Assembly (NCBI GenBank): GCA_030671005.1 | Contig: DAOVAN010000009.1 | Location: forward strand, 1-23,311 | Reading direction: 5' to 3' | Length of the DNA: 23,311 nt | From: Caldifarciminota bacterium | GTDB lineage: Bacteria > Hydrothermota > Tepidihabitantia > SM23-42 | Shown here: positions 7,649 to 15,115 of the stretch, piece after piece | Layout: each line of letters begins with the position of its first letter | Position numbering within the stretch: position 1 is the first letter of the stretch | Made by a program: the position numbers and the translations under genes | The notes under the pieces: model-generated | What the model saw: only the letters and a program-made list of their open reading frames with translations | Database searches by the model: none | Told to the model about the DNA's origin: nothing

Positions 7649-7822
7649 GCATGTACCAGAATAGCATCTTCAACATTTCCCCGCCGCAGCGACAAACCCT
7701 CAATCCATCATTCTGGTGATTCTCGGATTGACGGATCATGCCTCTTTATCCCTTCCTCCACCTGAGGCGGACTTGGCATCACAGGAAGGGGAAGATGTAA
7801 TGGGTACCTCCTTTTGTGATCG
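7649..7822. other. Intergenic region with several inverted repeats, no gene seen
   Basis: This is most of the 304-bp gap between the radical SAM gene and hutH. Visible structures are ACCAGAAT/ATTCTGGT (7655-7662 and 7710-7717); CAATCC/GGATTG (7701-7706 and 7725-7730), which nests ATCA/TGAT; and CCCTTCCT/AGGAAGGG (7750-7757 and 7783-7790), which encloses an imperfect palindrome TCCACCTGAGGCGGA (7757-7771). None is followed by a T run. A reading frame antisense to hutH crosses the region but has no coding support. Confidence 0.5.
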
Positions 7823-7850
7823 TTGACTTTTGGCGGAATTTGGTTAGTAT
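7823..7850 (+). promoter_or_regulatory. Promoter of hutH
   Basis: TTGACT (7823-7828), 16-bp spacer, TAGTAT (7845-7850). Leader of about 60 nt, then AAGGAG (7908-7913) 5 bases before the ATG at 7919. Confidence 0.6.
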
Positions 7851-7918
7851 TGTTCATTCCTAGGAAATCGTCACACTTTATCAGATTTTTGCTGTTGGAC
7901 GTATAAAAAGGAGATATT

Positions 7919-9442
7919 ATGGCAATCACTATTGATGGGGAACATTTAGATGTTGAGAATTTAGTCCGCATAGCAAGACACAATGAGAAAGTAGAAATCC
8001 ACCCGCAGTCCATTGAGAGAATAAAGGAATGCCGGACCATGCTCGAGGAAAAGATCAAGGCACGCGAAATCATGTACGGCATCAATACCGGGATCGGAGA
8101 ATTGTCAGAAGTAGCGCTCAGCGATGAACAGGTCAAACAGTTCCAGAGATACCTGATATACAACCATGCCGCGGGTATTGGTGAGCCAGCGCCCATCGAG
8201 CATATCAGAGGCGCAATGGCCAGTCGTATCAACGTCCTAAGCAAGGGAAAATCCGGATGCCGGCCCGAAATACCTCTCACCTACATCGAGATGCTAAACA
8301 AGGGAGTAACACCGGTCGTCTGTCAAAAGGGCTCAGTTGGTGCCTGCGGCGATCTAGCGCCTATGTCTCAAATCGCGCTTTTGTTAATGGGTGAGGGTGA
8401 GGCATACTATAAGGACGAACGCCTGCCAGGCAAGGTTGCCATGGAAAAGGCCGGTATTCCAATCCCGGGACTCGAGGCACGTGACGGATTAGCTTCCATA
8501 AACGGTTCTAATCTCATAACCGCCATCAGTACCCTGCAACTGTTCGACATCGATCAATGGCTCAAACAGGCCGAGATCGCCTGTGCCATGACGCTTGAAG
8601 CCTTGTATGCAAACATGAAGCCCTATGATATTCGTTTGCATGAAGCACGTGGTTTTCCTGGTGCAATCAGATGCGCCGGTGCCCTGATGAAATGCATAGC
8701 AGGCAGTGAACTACTGGCCGGCAAGCACAAAGTAAAGATCCAGGATGCCTATTCCATGCGCTCTTCACCCCAGGTGATCGGCGCGGCGCACGATGCCGTT
8801 GCCTATGCAAAGAGACAAGTGGAGATAGAGCTAAACGGTGTCGGAGACAACCCTGTATTTTTCCCTGAACATAAGTTGACCATAACGGGCGCCAATTTTC
8901 AGGGTTCACCCATATCACTACCCATGGACATGGTAGGCGCGGCCATAACCATGGTCTGTGTTCTCTCGGAACGCCGTTTAAATCGCATGACTAATCCCAA
9001 TTTGAGCGTTGGCCTACCCGCCTTCCTGACAAAAGGTGCCGGCATGTTCTCGGGGATGATGTTGAGTCAGTACACGGCTGATACGTTGATTGTCGAGCAA
9101 CGCATTCTTTCGGCGCCAGCATCCACGATGTCGATACCGGCGGCGGCTGACCAAGAAGACTTTGTTTCCATGGGCATGAATACGGCATTGAAGAACGTGC
9201 AAATTATCGATAACGCTTATGGTATCCTGGGAATTGAATTCATGGCTGCAGCCCAAGCCTTGGATTTAAGGGATTTCAAACCCGGAAAAGGTGTAACCAC
9301 GGCAAAGGGAATAATCAGAAAATACGTGAAGCGTCTCGACGAGGACCGGCCACTATATCCTGACCATAATAAAATGAAGACGCTGGTCGAATCGTGTGAG
9401 ATTCTCCAAGCCGTTGAAGAGGCCGTAGGCAGTTTGGGCTAA
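7919..9442 (+). CDS. hutH: Histidine ammonia-lyase with Ala-Cys-Gly in place of the Ala-Ser-Gly MIO triad
   Basis: 507 residues, full family length. The family enzyme removes ammonia from L-histidine to give trans-urocanate, the first step of histidine degradation. Landmarks keep almost exact Pseudomonas numbering: Tyr53 in MYGINTGIG, His83 in YNHAAGIGEP (His83 is typical of histidine lyases), LASINGSN, MRSSPQVIG, IELNGVGDNPVF, and Glu413 in DQEDFVSMG. The electrophilic MIO cofactor normally forms from Ala142-Ser143-Gly144. Here the codons 8342-8350 read GCC TGC GGC, so residue 143 is Cys. QEDH has become QEDF and the NFHGEP block reads NFQGSP, so another aromatic amino acid substrate is possible. 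hutU lies 5.7 kb away on the same strand, which supports histidine. The Shine-Dalgarno AAGGAG fixes the start. Confidence 0.88.
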   Translation: MAITIDGEHLDVENLVRIARHNEKVEIHPQSIERIKECRTMLEEKIKAREIMYGINTGIGELSEVALSDEQVKQFQRYLIYNHAAGIGEPAPIEHIRGAMASRINVLSKGKSGCRPEIPLTYIEMLNKGVTPVVCQKGSVGACGDLAPMSQIALLLMGEGEAYYKDERLPGKVAMEKAGIPIPGLEARDGLASINGSNLITAISTLQLFDIDQWLKQAEIACAMTLEALYANMKPYDIRLHEARGFPGAIRCAGALMKCIAGSELLAGKHKVKIQDAYSMRSSPQVIGAAHDAVAYAKRQVEIELNGVGDNPVFFPEHKLTITGANFQGSPISLPMDMVGAAITMVCVLSERRLNRMTNPNLSVGLPAFLTKGAGMFSGMMLSQYTADTLIVEQRILSAPASTMSIPAAADQEDFVSMGMNTALKNVQIIDNAYGILGIEFMAAAQALDLRDFKPGKGVTTAKGIIRKYVKRLDEDRPLYPDHNKMKTLVESCEILQAVEEAVGSLG

Positions 9443-9471
9443 ACGCACAGGCATACCACAGAGAAACAGGA

Positions 9472-11319
9472 TTAGAAAAGCAATCCTATTCGACGAAACA
9501 CGATTTTGGAATCTAAGACCATCTGCTCAATAATCGAGCCATACAACGAACCATGGATCGTATGCATTTCCTCCCCGTTTGACAATATGTAGGTGATCCT
9601 TCCAGATCCATGGTGACCTTTGAGATGGGCCCAATCAAACTCCATCACAGCATCGCGAAACGTAATGGTTACACGATTTGAAATGTGGATTTTCAAATCA
9701 TCACGACTCAAATCCATGAAGCGCATCTTATCGGGTAATGAAACGTAATCTCTTGCTACAGGAAAAATCTCAGATGGCGCAACAAGATAGTCTAACTCAC
9801 CAATTCCCTGCCTCGCCAGCAAGATCCGCTGTGGAGAATGCTTCTTACCGGAAACAAGAATGTTTTCTCCGCCCGGCGTCGTGATTAAAACACCTTCACC
9901 AACCGCACACACTGTTAGGCAGTCGACTAACGAAGAGAGCGTAAAGACAAACATGATTGCTACTATTAACCAGATTACCACCTTCCTCGCCTTTGCCCAA
10001 ACCAGCAAGTAGCATGGAAAAGTGATAAGCGGCGAGACTGTTAAATCAATCGACGAGAAAGGCATACTGGCAAAGAATCTTGAAAGTGCAATGAGTACCG
10101 TGATCAACAAGCTAACAGGCAGCGCGATAATCTTGACCAGTGCAAAACAGAGAGAGCCGGCGGAGAAAGACAAAAAAAGCAAGAAGATGATTATCGAAGC
10201 AATCGGTATTATTACTACGTTAGTAAAAACCGCATACATTGGCAAACGATGAAAATAGTAGATAACGAACGGTGCCACAAAAATCTGAGCAGAAAAAGAA
10301 ACCGCCATTGGAACAAGCAGAATTTTAAGTAAACGGGAATGTACCCGTGCAATGAATCTTGCCTCGATTTTTGGATACAAATACAGAATTCCGTAGACGG
10401 CAACAAATGAGAGTTGTGCGCTGAGATCAAATATCAAGAGCGGACTGGCAATCAGAAAAGCAATCGCAGTGATGTTTATGATATGTATATGGTCAACATT
10501 TCTCTGCAAAACCATTGCGAGACCTAACAGAGCGGCCATGAACGTAGCTCTACAGACACTAGGCCGAAACCCAGTCACGCCCGCATACAAAAATAGTCCG
10601 CCCATTATAACAAAAGCCTTCAGCCGATAATCGATCGGAATGAACAGCAGCAGAAAACCAAGAAACACAGCAACAAAGCCGACGTGCAAACCAGAAACCG
10701 CCAAGATGTGGAGAATACCCGCACGACTGAATACCGTCCTCAATTCTCGCCCAAGCCGCCCGCTGCCACCCAAGGTTAGTCCACTGGCTATCCTATAGTG
10801 GTCATCCCTGAATGATTCCCCTAATATTCTGTCGATAAACTTGCGTATTGGATGGAAGACAAAACCGAAAGGGTGATCAACGACGCCGGATGCAACAATA
10901 TGCCCGGACAAGACATTCGGCCGATGTGCGAACCTAGATGGTCTGACTTTCCCCTTTATATACAGTCTCTTGCCGAGGAACACATCACGTCCATAGGCAT
11001 AGTATTCGACCGCCGCATCATAGCCTATCGTGTCGTCATCGATCAGCAGTCTGTCGATATAGATAAGCAATTTCGCGTGGTGCTCGCGCTGGTCCTCACC
11101 GACAACGACACCAGAATGCAATAGATCTCTTTCGCCAAAACCCGCATTTGTCGGCCGCTGTAAATCCATATTGACGGCAGATAGCAAAATGATAAGCACA
11201 TATATGAACCGTCTTTTCCACAAAGATAGTAGAGTAAAGATTAAAAATACAGGAATGAAGAAAAGTAACGAGACATCGAAGAGTGCCTGTAGGAATATCC
11301 CGACCACGATCGACAACAA
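9472..11319 (-). CDS. comEC: ComEC/Rec2-type DNA-uptake channel protein without a recognisable metallo-beta-lactamase site
   Basis: At least 615 residues. Order: two or three N-terminal membrane segments, a soluble DUF4131/OB-like part (GKRLYIKGKVRPSRF), then the Competence domain with the diagnostic FSRAGILHILAVSGLHVGF and LYAGVTGFRPSVCRATFMA. A multi-helix block follows, and a C-terminal part starting CAVGEGVLITTPGGENILVSG. Known family members form the inner-membrane channel for single-stranded DNA in natural transformation. Full-length forms (about 750 residues) carry a HxHxDH metallo-hydrolase domain after the PGG motif; here that segment is short and the metal ligands are absent. The listed start is TTG 11319. 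The only good Shine-Dalgarno (AGGAGGA, 11354-11348) lies too far upstream for it and sits before an in-frame GTT, so the true N-terminus is probably about 8 residues longer. It converges on hutH with a 29-bp gap and no visible terminator. Confidence 0.82.
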   Translation of the reverse strand: MLSIVVGIFLQALFDVSLLFFIPVFLIFTLLSLWKRRFIYVLIILLSAVNMDLQRPTNAGFGERDLLHSGVVVGEDQREHHAKLLIYIDRLLIDDDTIGYDAAVEYYAYGRDVFLGKRLYIKGKVRPSRFAHRPNVLSGHIVASGVVDHPFGFVFHPIRKFIDRILGESFRDDHYRIASGLTLGGSGRLGRELRTVFSRAGILHILAVSGLHVGFVAVFLGFLLLFIPIDYRLKAFVIMGGLFLYAGVTGFRPSVCRATFMAALLGLAMVLQRNVDHIHIINITAIAFLIASPLLIFDLSAQLSFVAVYGILYLYPKIEARFIARVHSRLLKILLVPMAVSFSAQIFVAPFVIYYFHRLPMYAVFTNVVIIPIASIIIFLLFLSFSAGSLCFALVKIIALPVSLLITVLIALSRFFASMPFSSIDLTVSPLITFPCYLLVWAKARKVVIWLIVAIMFVFTLSSLVDCLTVCAVGEGVLITTPGGENILVSGKKHSPQRILLARQGIGELDYLVAPSEIFPVARDYVSLPDKMRFMDLSRDDLKIHISNRVTITFRDAVMEFDWAHLKGHHGSGRITYILSNGEEMHTIHGSLYGSIIEQMVLDSKIVFRRIGLLF

Positions 11320-11504
11320 GACATGACGAGCTATCTTTCTAACTGAATCCTCCTATACTACACAACATAACCCGAGAGAAACGAACTAGGCATACTACAC
11401 AATGCCATCGTGAAATGGTGACAGTATTTGTAGTCAGCTGCTAAGACTGGGGACTTACGTGTTTATGTAGTGATTAGGACCCAAAAAAGTACGGCTCAGT
11501 GTAA
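11320..11504. other. Intergenic region upstream of comEC
   Basis: 185 bp between the roadblock gene and comEC. It holds the comEC Shine-Dalgarno AGGAGGA (minus, 11354-11348) and two exact 11-bp direct repeats ATACTACACAA (11355-11365 and 11392-11402), 37 bp apart centre to centre. No convincing promoter or intrinsic terminator was seen, so comEC may be read through from the cysS operon. Confidence 0.4.
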
Positions 11505-11882
11505 CTAAGCCTCGTGATAGATAAGTTTGTGAACTATCTCCCTCGTTTTGTTCAAGGCAATCCGCGCCGCGCCCGGATTTGATCCTGCGGCCTTGAGACA
11601 GGCATAGACAAAATAGTCAGCCCCGACCGGGTGGATAATGAAGAACGATTCCTTGGTAAGCCAGATGAGCTCACGTTCATCACTCAGTTCCAGATTGTCC
11701 TTCACCTCTTGTGTCGCCAGCATGATCGAAGATATCTCAGCATCATAAGCATTCACGTCATAATCTACATCGATGATGTGCTGGGCAACCGGAATACCAT
11801 CGTAACCTACAAGGCTCACATACCGACAGCCTGGGATCTTATCGGCGGCTCTTTTTATCTCCTCATGTAACTCATCGGCCAC
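11505..11882 (-). CDS. Roadblock/LC7 domain protein
   Basis: 125 residues from GTG 11882. The longer frame to GTG 11903 is rejected because AAAGGAGG lies inside it, 4 bases before the 11882 GTG. The whole protein is one Roadblock/LC7 fold: an ADELHEEIKRAADKIPGC helix, the strand YVSLVGYDGIPVAQ, a helix with EISSIMLATQEVKDNL, strands ELIWLTKESFFIIHPVGADYFVYACL, and a final helix. In bacteria such proteins often act as MglB-like activators of small Ras-like GTPases or as scaffold subunits. No MglA-like GTPase lies in this window, so the partner is unknown. It is last in the HEAT-cysS-efp cluster, 43 bp after efp. Confidence 0.8.
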   Translation of the reverse strand: MADELHEEIKRAADKIPGCRYVSLVGYDGIPVAQHIIDVDYDVNAYDAEISSIMLATQEVKDNLELSDERELIWLTKESFFIIHPVGADYFVYACLKAAGSNPGAARIALNKTREIVHKLIYHEA

Positions 11883-11925
11883 GTTTCCTCCTTTACCGCA
11901 CACACGCTATCGTGAGAATCACGCG

Positions 11926-12483
11926 CTACACCCTTTCAACATACTCACCCGTGTCAGTCTTGATTTTGACTATATCGCCAACCGCAACGAATGGCGGGAC
12001 CTGACAGATGTGTCCACCTTCCAGCCTGGCTGGCTTGGATCGCGCCTGGGCAGTTGCATCTTTCATGTATGCCTGAGTTTCCGTTACTTTCAGACTTACA
12101 TACTTAGGGAGCACAATCCCGAAGGGCTTATCTTCATAGAACTCTACTTTCACATGAATATTCGGCTTGAGAAATTTCACCGCGTCAGCAATAATCTCCT
12201 GGCCAAGCGCAATTTGCTCATAACTCTCCGAGTTCATAAAATTGAACTCACCGTCCGTAGAATATAGATACTCCATCTCGATCTCTTCAATATCTGCTTC
12301 CTCAATCCGGTCGCCGGAACGAAACCTCTTCTCCTTAGACAACCCAGTCTTTAGATTTCTCAAACTGCAGATGATCATTCCCCTCTTATTACCCGGCGTT
12401 ATGTGTGTTATACCCAGTACGATATGTGGAATCTCATCCAGTTTAACCACCATGCCCTTTCTGAGTTGCGTCGCTTGTATCAT
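11926..12483 (-). CDS. efp: Translation elongation factor P with an unusual loop tip
   Basis: 185 residues with the three EF-P domains: KOW-like N-terminal domain (residues 1-65), central OB domain (SESYEQIALG) and C-terminal OB domain ending VPPFVAVGDIVKIKTDTGEYVERV. The family relieves ribosome stalling at polyproline. The loop that reaches the peptidyl-transferase centre reads HITPGNKRGM. Aligned on PG, the position of the modified Lys (Bacillus Lys32, E. coli Lys34) or Arg (Pseudomonas Arg32) is Asn32, followed by Lys33-Arg34. The start ATG overlaps the cysS stop by 4 bases (ATGA), so the two are translationally coupled. Confidence 0.93.
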   Translation of the reverse strand: MIQATQLRKGMVVKLDEIPHIVLGITHITPGNKRGMIICSLRNLKTGLSKEKRFRSGDRIEEADIEEIEMEYLYSTDGEFNFMNSESYEQIALGQEIIADAVKFLKPNIHVKVEFYEDKPFGIVLPKYVSLKVTETQAYMKDATAQARSKPARLEGGHICQVPPFVAVGDIVKIKTDTGEYVERV

Positions 12484-13964
12484 TTCACCTCTACGTGATA
12501 TGTACTCTTGTCCAACCCCTGGTCATCGACGATTATTTCATGCTCCAGGAGACGGTTTCTGATGTAGTCCGCAAATCCGTAATTGCTCTCTTTGCGGAAT
12601 CTGTTCCTAATATCCAACAGCAACCCTATCAGTCTGGGATTTAGCGCACTCTTTTTCCTGAGACCTTCGAGTATAGCACTTTCATCATGTTCGATAGCAC
12701 CTACCATGTCATCTCTCTTATCTTTCTGTAACTTATTCTTCACTTCAACGATTATTTTCGTCAGCACCTCAATAGACTCATCGGATTCATCTTTCTTTGT
12801 ACCGATATCAAATCCCAGAAGCGAACAGTAACTCACCACGCTGGCTGCGCATTTCGTATCATCAGTTTGGTAGCCCTTGTTAATCAGCTCGTAAATCACT
12901 CCCAACGCCTTTGAGGTGTTCAAATCATCGTCCATAGCTGAAGTAAACTCCTCGAGCATTAATGGCTTTGGTACTGCCGGGATCTCGCCGTAGCGATCAA
13001 GAAATGTTCTTATAGTAGCATAGGCTGCTCGTGCCTCATCGAGTCTTGCCTGAGCATACTCCAGTTGTTTCCGGTAATGAGTCTTGAGCATGAAGAGCCG
13101 AACCACATTCGGTGAATAATTCTCGAGCACCTCTCTTATCGGAGAATAGTGACCGGTCGATTTTGACATCTTCTCGCCAGTGAGTGTTACCCAGCCGTTG
13201 TGCAACCAATACCTGGCAAATGGTTTACCGGTCGCGGCTATTGATTGGGCAATCTCATTCTCATGATGAGGAAACACCAGGTCTTCCCCACCGGTGTGTA
13301 TATCAAACGTTTCTCCCAGGTAGCGCATTGACATTGCAGAGCATTCGATATGCCAGCCCGGTCTCCCCTTACCCCAGGGACTGAGCCAGTAAGGCTCACC
13401 CGGTTTTGCCGCCTTCCACAAGGCAAAATCCAACGGATCATCCTTTGCTTCGGCCGGTTCAATTCTTGCGCCGGCCATCAGATCGTCAATGCTCTTCTTC
13501 GAGAGCCTGCCATAGTCTGGGAATTTTCTTACCCGAAAGTACACATCCCCCTCTTTTTCGTATGCAAAGCCTTTCTGGATCAATTTCTCGACAAGCTCGA
13601 TGATCTCTTCGATATGTTGCGATGCCCTGGGGTAGAAGGCTGCCCGCTGTATATGCAGCTTGTCGCATGCCCAAAGATAGGTATCGATATGTTTTTGGGC
13701 GATCATACGCCAATCTAACCCCAGTTCTTTCTGTTTCTCGATTATCTTGTCATCGACGTCGGTGAAGTTCTCCAATGCCATAACCTTGTAGCCTAGATAC
13801 CCAAGCCAGCGCATCAATATGTCCCTAACCAAGGCGGCACGAATGTGACCAACGTGAGGCTCACTCTGCACAGTCAGGCCGCACGTATATATACGAACCT
13901 CATCGCCCAGCGCCTTAAATTCCTCCTGTTTTCTAGTAAGGGTGTTATATAATGTGAGCGCCAT
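12480..13964 (-). CDS. cysS: Cysteinyl-tRNA synthetase
   Basis: 494 residues, class Ia synthetase that charges tRNA-Cys. The HIGH motif is PHVGHIRAAL near residue 36, and KMSKSTGHYSPI is the second ATP-binding motif. Zinc ligands are visible as IYTCGLT, WHIECSAMS and FPHHENE. A C-terminal DALR/anticodon region with DDDLNTSKALGVIYELI follows and ends in the usual YGFADYIRNRLLEHEIIVDD segment. The length is slightly above the usual 460. ATG 13964 starts one base after the TGA of the HEAT-repeat gene, and the stop overlaps efp, so all three genes are tightly coupled. Confidence 0.96.
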   Translation of the reverse strand: MALTLYNTLTRKQEEFKALGDEVRIYTCGLTVQSEPHVGHIRAALVRDILMRWLGYLGYKVMALENFTDVDDKIIEKQKELGLDWRMIAQKHIDTYLWACDKLHIQRAAFYPRASQHIEEIIELVEKLIQKGFAYEKEGDVYFRVRKFPDYGRLSKKSIDDLMAGARIEPAEAKDDPLDFALWKAAKPGEPYWLSPWGKGRPGWHIECSAMSMRYLGETFDIHTGGEDLVFPHHENEIAQSIAATGKPFARYWLHNGWVTLTGEKMSKSTGHYSPIREVLENYSPNVVRLFMLKTHYRKQLEYAQARLDEARAAYATIRTFLDRYGEIPAVPKPLMLEEFTSAMDDDLNTSKALGVIYELINKGYQTDDTKCAASVVSYCSLLGFDIGTKKDESDESIEVLTKIIVEVKNKLQKDKRDDMVGAIEHDESAILEGLRKKSALNPRLIGLLLDIRNRFRKESNYGFADYIRNRLLEHEIIVDDQGLDKSTYHVEVK

Positions 13965-13965
13965 C

Positions 13966-14943
13966 TCAACTTCTCAGATAGGCCGCAGCTGCCGCGATAC
14001 GCATCAGGGGATGCGATACATCCATGAGTTCAATAAAGAGTTTCTTGTTCTCCCCTGGGTTATGCACGGCCAGCGCCTCAACCGCCAGGACCGCAACACT
14101 GACATACTCATCACGGGTCGCCGTTACCAATTGATCATGCAGTTCCGGGACGCCGTGCTTCTTCAACACCTGCACGGCATGAATCCGGATAAACGGATCC
14201 CTCGATTGTAGAGCAGACATCAGAACTTCAACACCTGATTTATCATCGAGAATCAGTAATGCCTCGGCAGCATCGATACTCAGGTCACCAACACCTTCTT
14301 GTAGCAATGCCTTAAGCAGCGGGATGGAAGACGTATCTCCCAATTGGGCCAGGGCAATGATACCTGTACCCCACACCTCGGGGGTGTATTTCTTCAGTTC
14401 GTTCTTGACTAGATCCGCCATACCAGCCAAACCCAAATCACCCAATGCTCTTGCCGCTACGATGCGGACCACAGGATCAGGATCGCGTAAGCCCTGCTGC
14501 AAGATATCGCGCTCCCCGAACTTGGCCAGTCCGAAGTAAACTACTCCCCTTACCCGCGTCGACTCGTCACGCAACCCCGCTATGAGCACATCTTTCGCTC
14601 GTGCATCATCCATCGCCGCGACGACACGGTATGCCGCTTCACGGACCGACGGACTCTCGTCACTGCACAAATCACTGATCATTGAATCCAATGCTGTTTT
14701 GCCCACATCATGGAGAGCATTGAGTGCTGCGGTTTGCACGTCTGAGTCATCATCCTGCAATATCTGGATCAGCACTTCACGGCCACGCGCATCGCCAATC
14801 ATACCCAGACTACGAGCGGCCTTAATTCGTACTACAGTCGATGAATCTTCCATACAATTGTCAAGAATATTCTTAGCCTTTACCTCGGGCGTTAGCCCGC
14901 AGGTCAAAAAGATTAAAAATGCAACATGATATACTCTCTTCAT
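13966..14943 (-). CDS. Exported HEAT-repeat protein
   Basis: 325 residues. A Sec-type signal (MKRVYHVAFLIFLTCGLTPEVKA) has a likely signal-peptidase I cleavage after VKA; LTC could alternatively be read as a poor lipobox. The rest is about nine HEAT/PBS-lyase-like repeats of about 31 residues with the D-x-[ST]-x-x-V-R-x-x-A-A-x-x-L-G pattern (for example STVVRIKAARSLGMIGD and PVVRIVAARALGDLG). These form an alpha solenoid usually used for protein binding. The function is unknown, and an exported scaffold at the head of a tRNA-synthetase/EF-P operon is unexpected. ATG 14943 has no Shine-Dalgarno and is 7 bp from a TATAAT box, which predicts leaderless translation. Confidence 0.82.
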   Translation of the reverse strand: MKRVYHVAFLIFLTCGLTPEVKAKNILDNCMEDSSTVVRIKAARSLGMIGDARGREVLIQILQDDDSDVQTAALNALHDVGKTALDSMISDLCSDESPSVREAAYRVVAAMDDARAKDVLIAGLRDESTRVRGVVYFGLAKFGERDILQQGLRDPDPVVRIVAARALGDLGLAGMADLVKNELKKYTPEVWGTGIIALAQLGDTSSIPLLKALLQEGVGDLSIDAAEALLILDDKSGVEVLMSALQSRDPFIRIHAVQVLKKHGVPELHDQLVTATRDEYVSVAVLAVEALAVHNPGENKKLFIELMDVSHPLMRIAAAAAYLRS

Positions 14944-14950
14944 CCTGCGT

Positions 14951-14978
14951 ATTATACATATTTTGCAAGTCGAGTCAA
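14951..14978 (-). promoter_or_regulatory. Promoter of the HEAT-cysS-efp operon, leaderless geometry
   Basis: On the minus strand TTGACT (14978-14973), 16-bp spacer, TATAAT (14956-14951), then 7 bases and the ATG at 14943. Transcription is expected to begin at the start codon or a base before it. Confidence 0.75.
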
Positions 14979-15072
14979 TAACACCTACTCTTTACACTCC
15001 TGTCCGCGCTCATACATTATGAAAAACCTTACACAGGGCATCTGTGTCAGAACTTGGTGACAATTGCTCAGC

Positions 15073-15100
15073 TTGACAAACTCATTTTTTCACTTAGAAT
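15073..15100 (+). promoter_or_regulatory. Promoter of hutU
   Basis: TTGACA (15073-15078), 16-bp spacer, TAGAAT (15095-15100). Predicted start near 15107 leaves a leader of about 9 nt that is little more than the AGGAGG Shine-Dalgarno (15106-15111) and the ATG at 15116. Confidence 0.7.
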
Positions 15101-15115
15101 AATCGAGGAGGCCTC

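Noticed and set aside
7708..8280. 190-residue minus-strand reading frame antisense to hutH
   Set aside because: It overlaps well-conserved hutH sequence, has no family resemblance, no Shine-Dalgarno and no promoter.
11883..11903. Upstream GTG start for the Roadblock protein
   Set aside because: The Shine-Dalgarno AAAGGAGG lies inside the extra codons and is correctly spaced for the GTG at 11882.
11911..11923. Hairpin CGTGA-GAA-TCACG between efp and the Roadblock gene as a terminator
   Set aside because: Only five base pairs and no T run; probably incidental.
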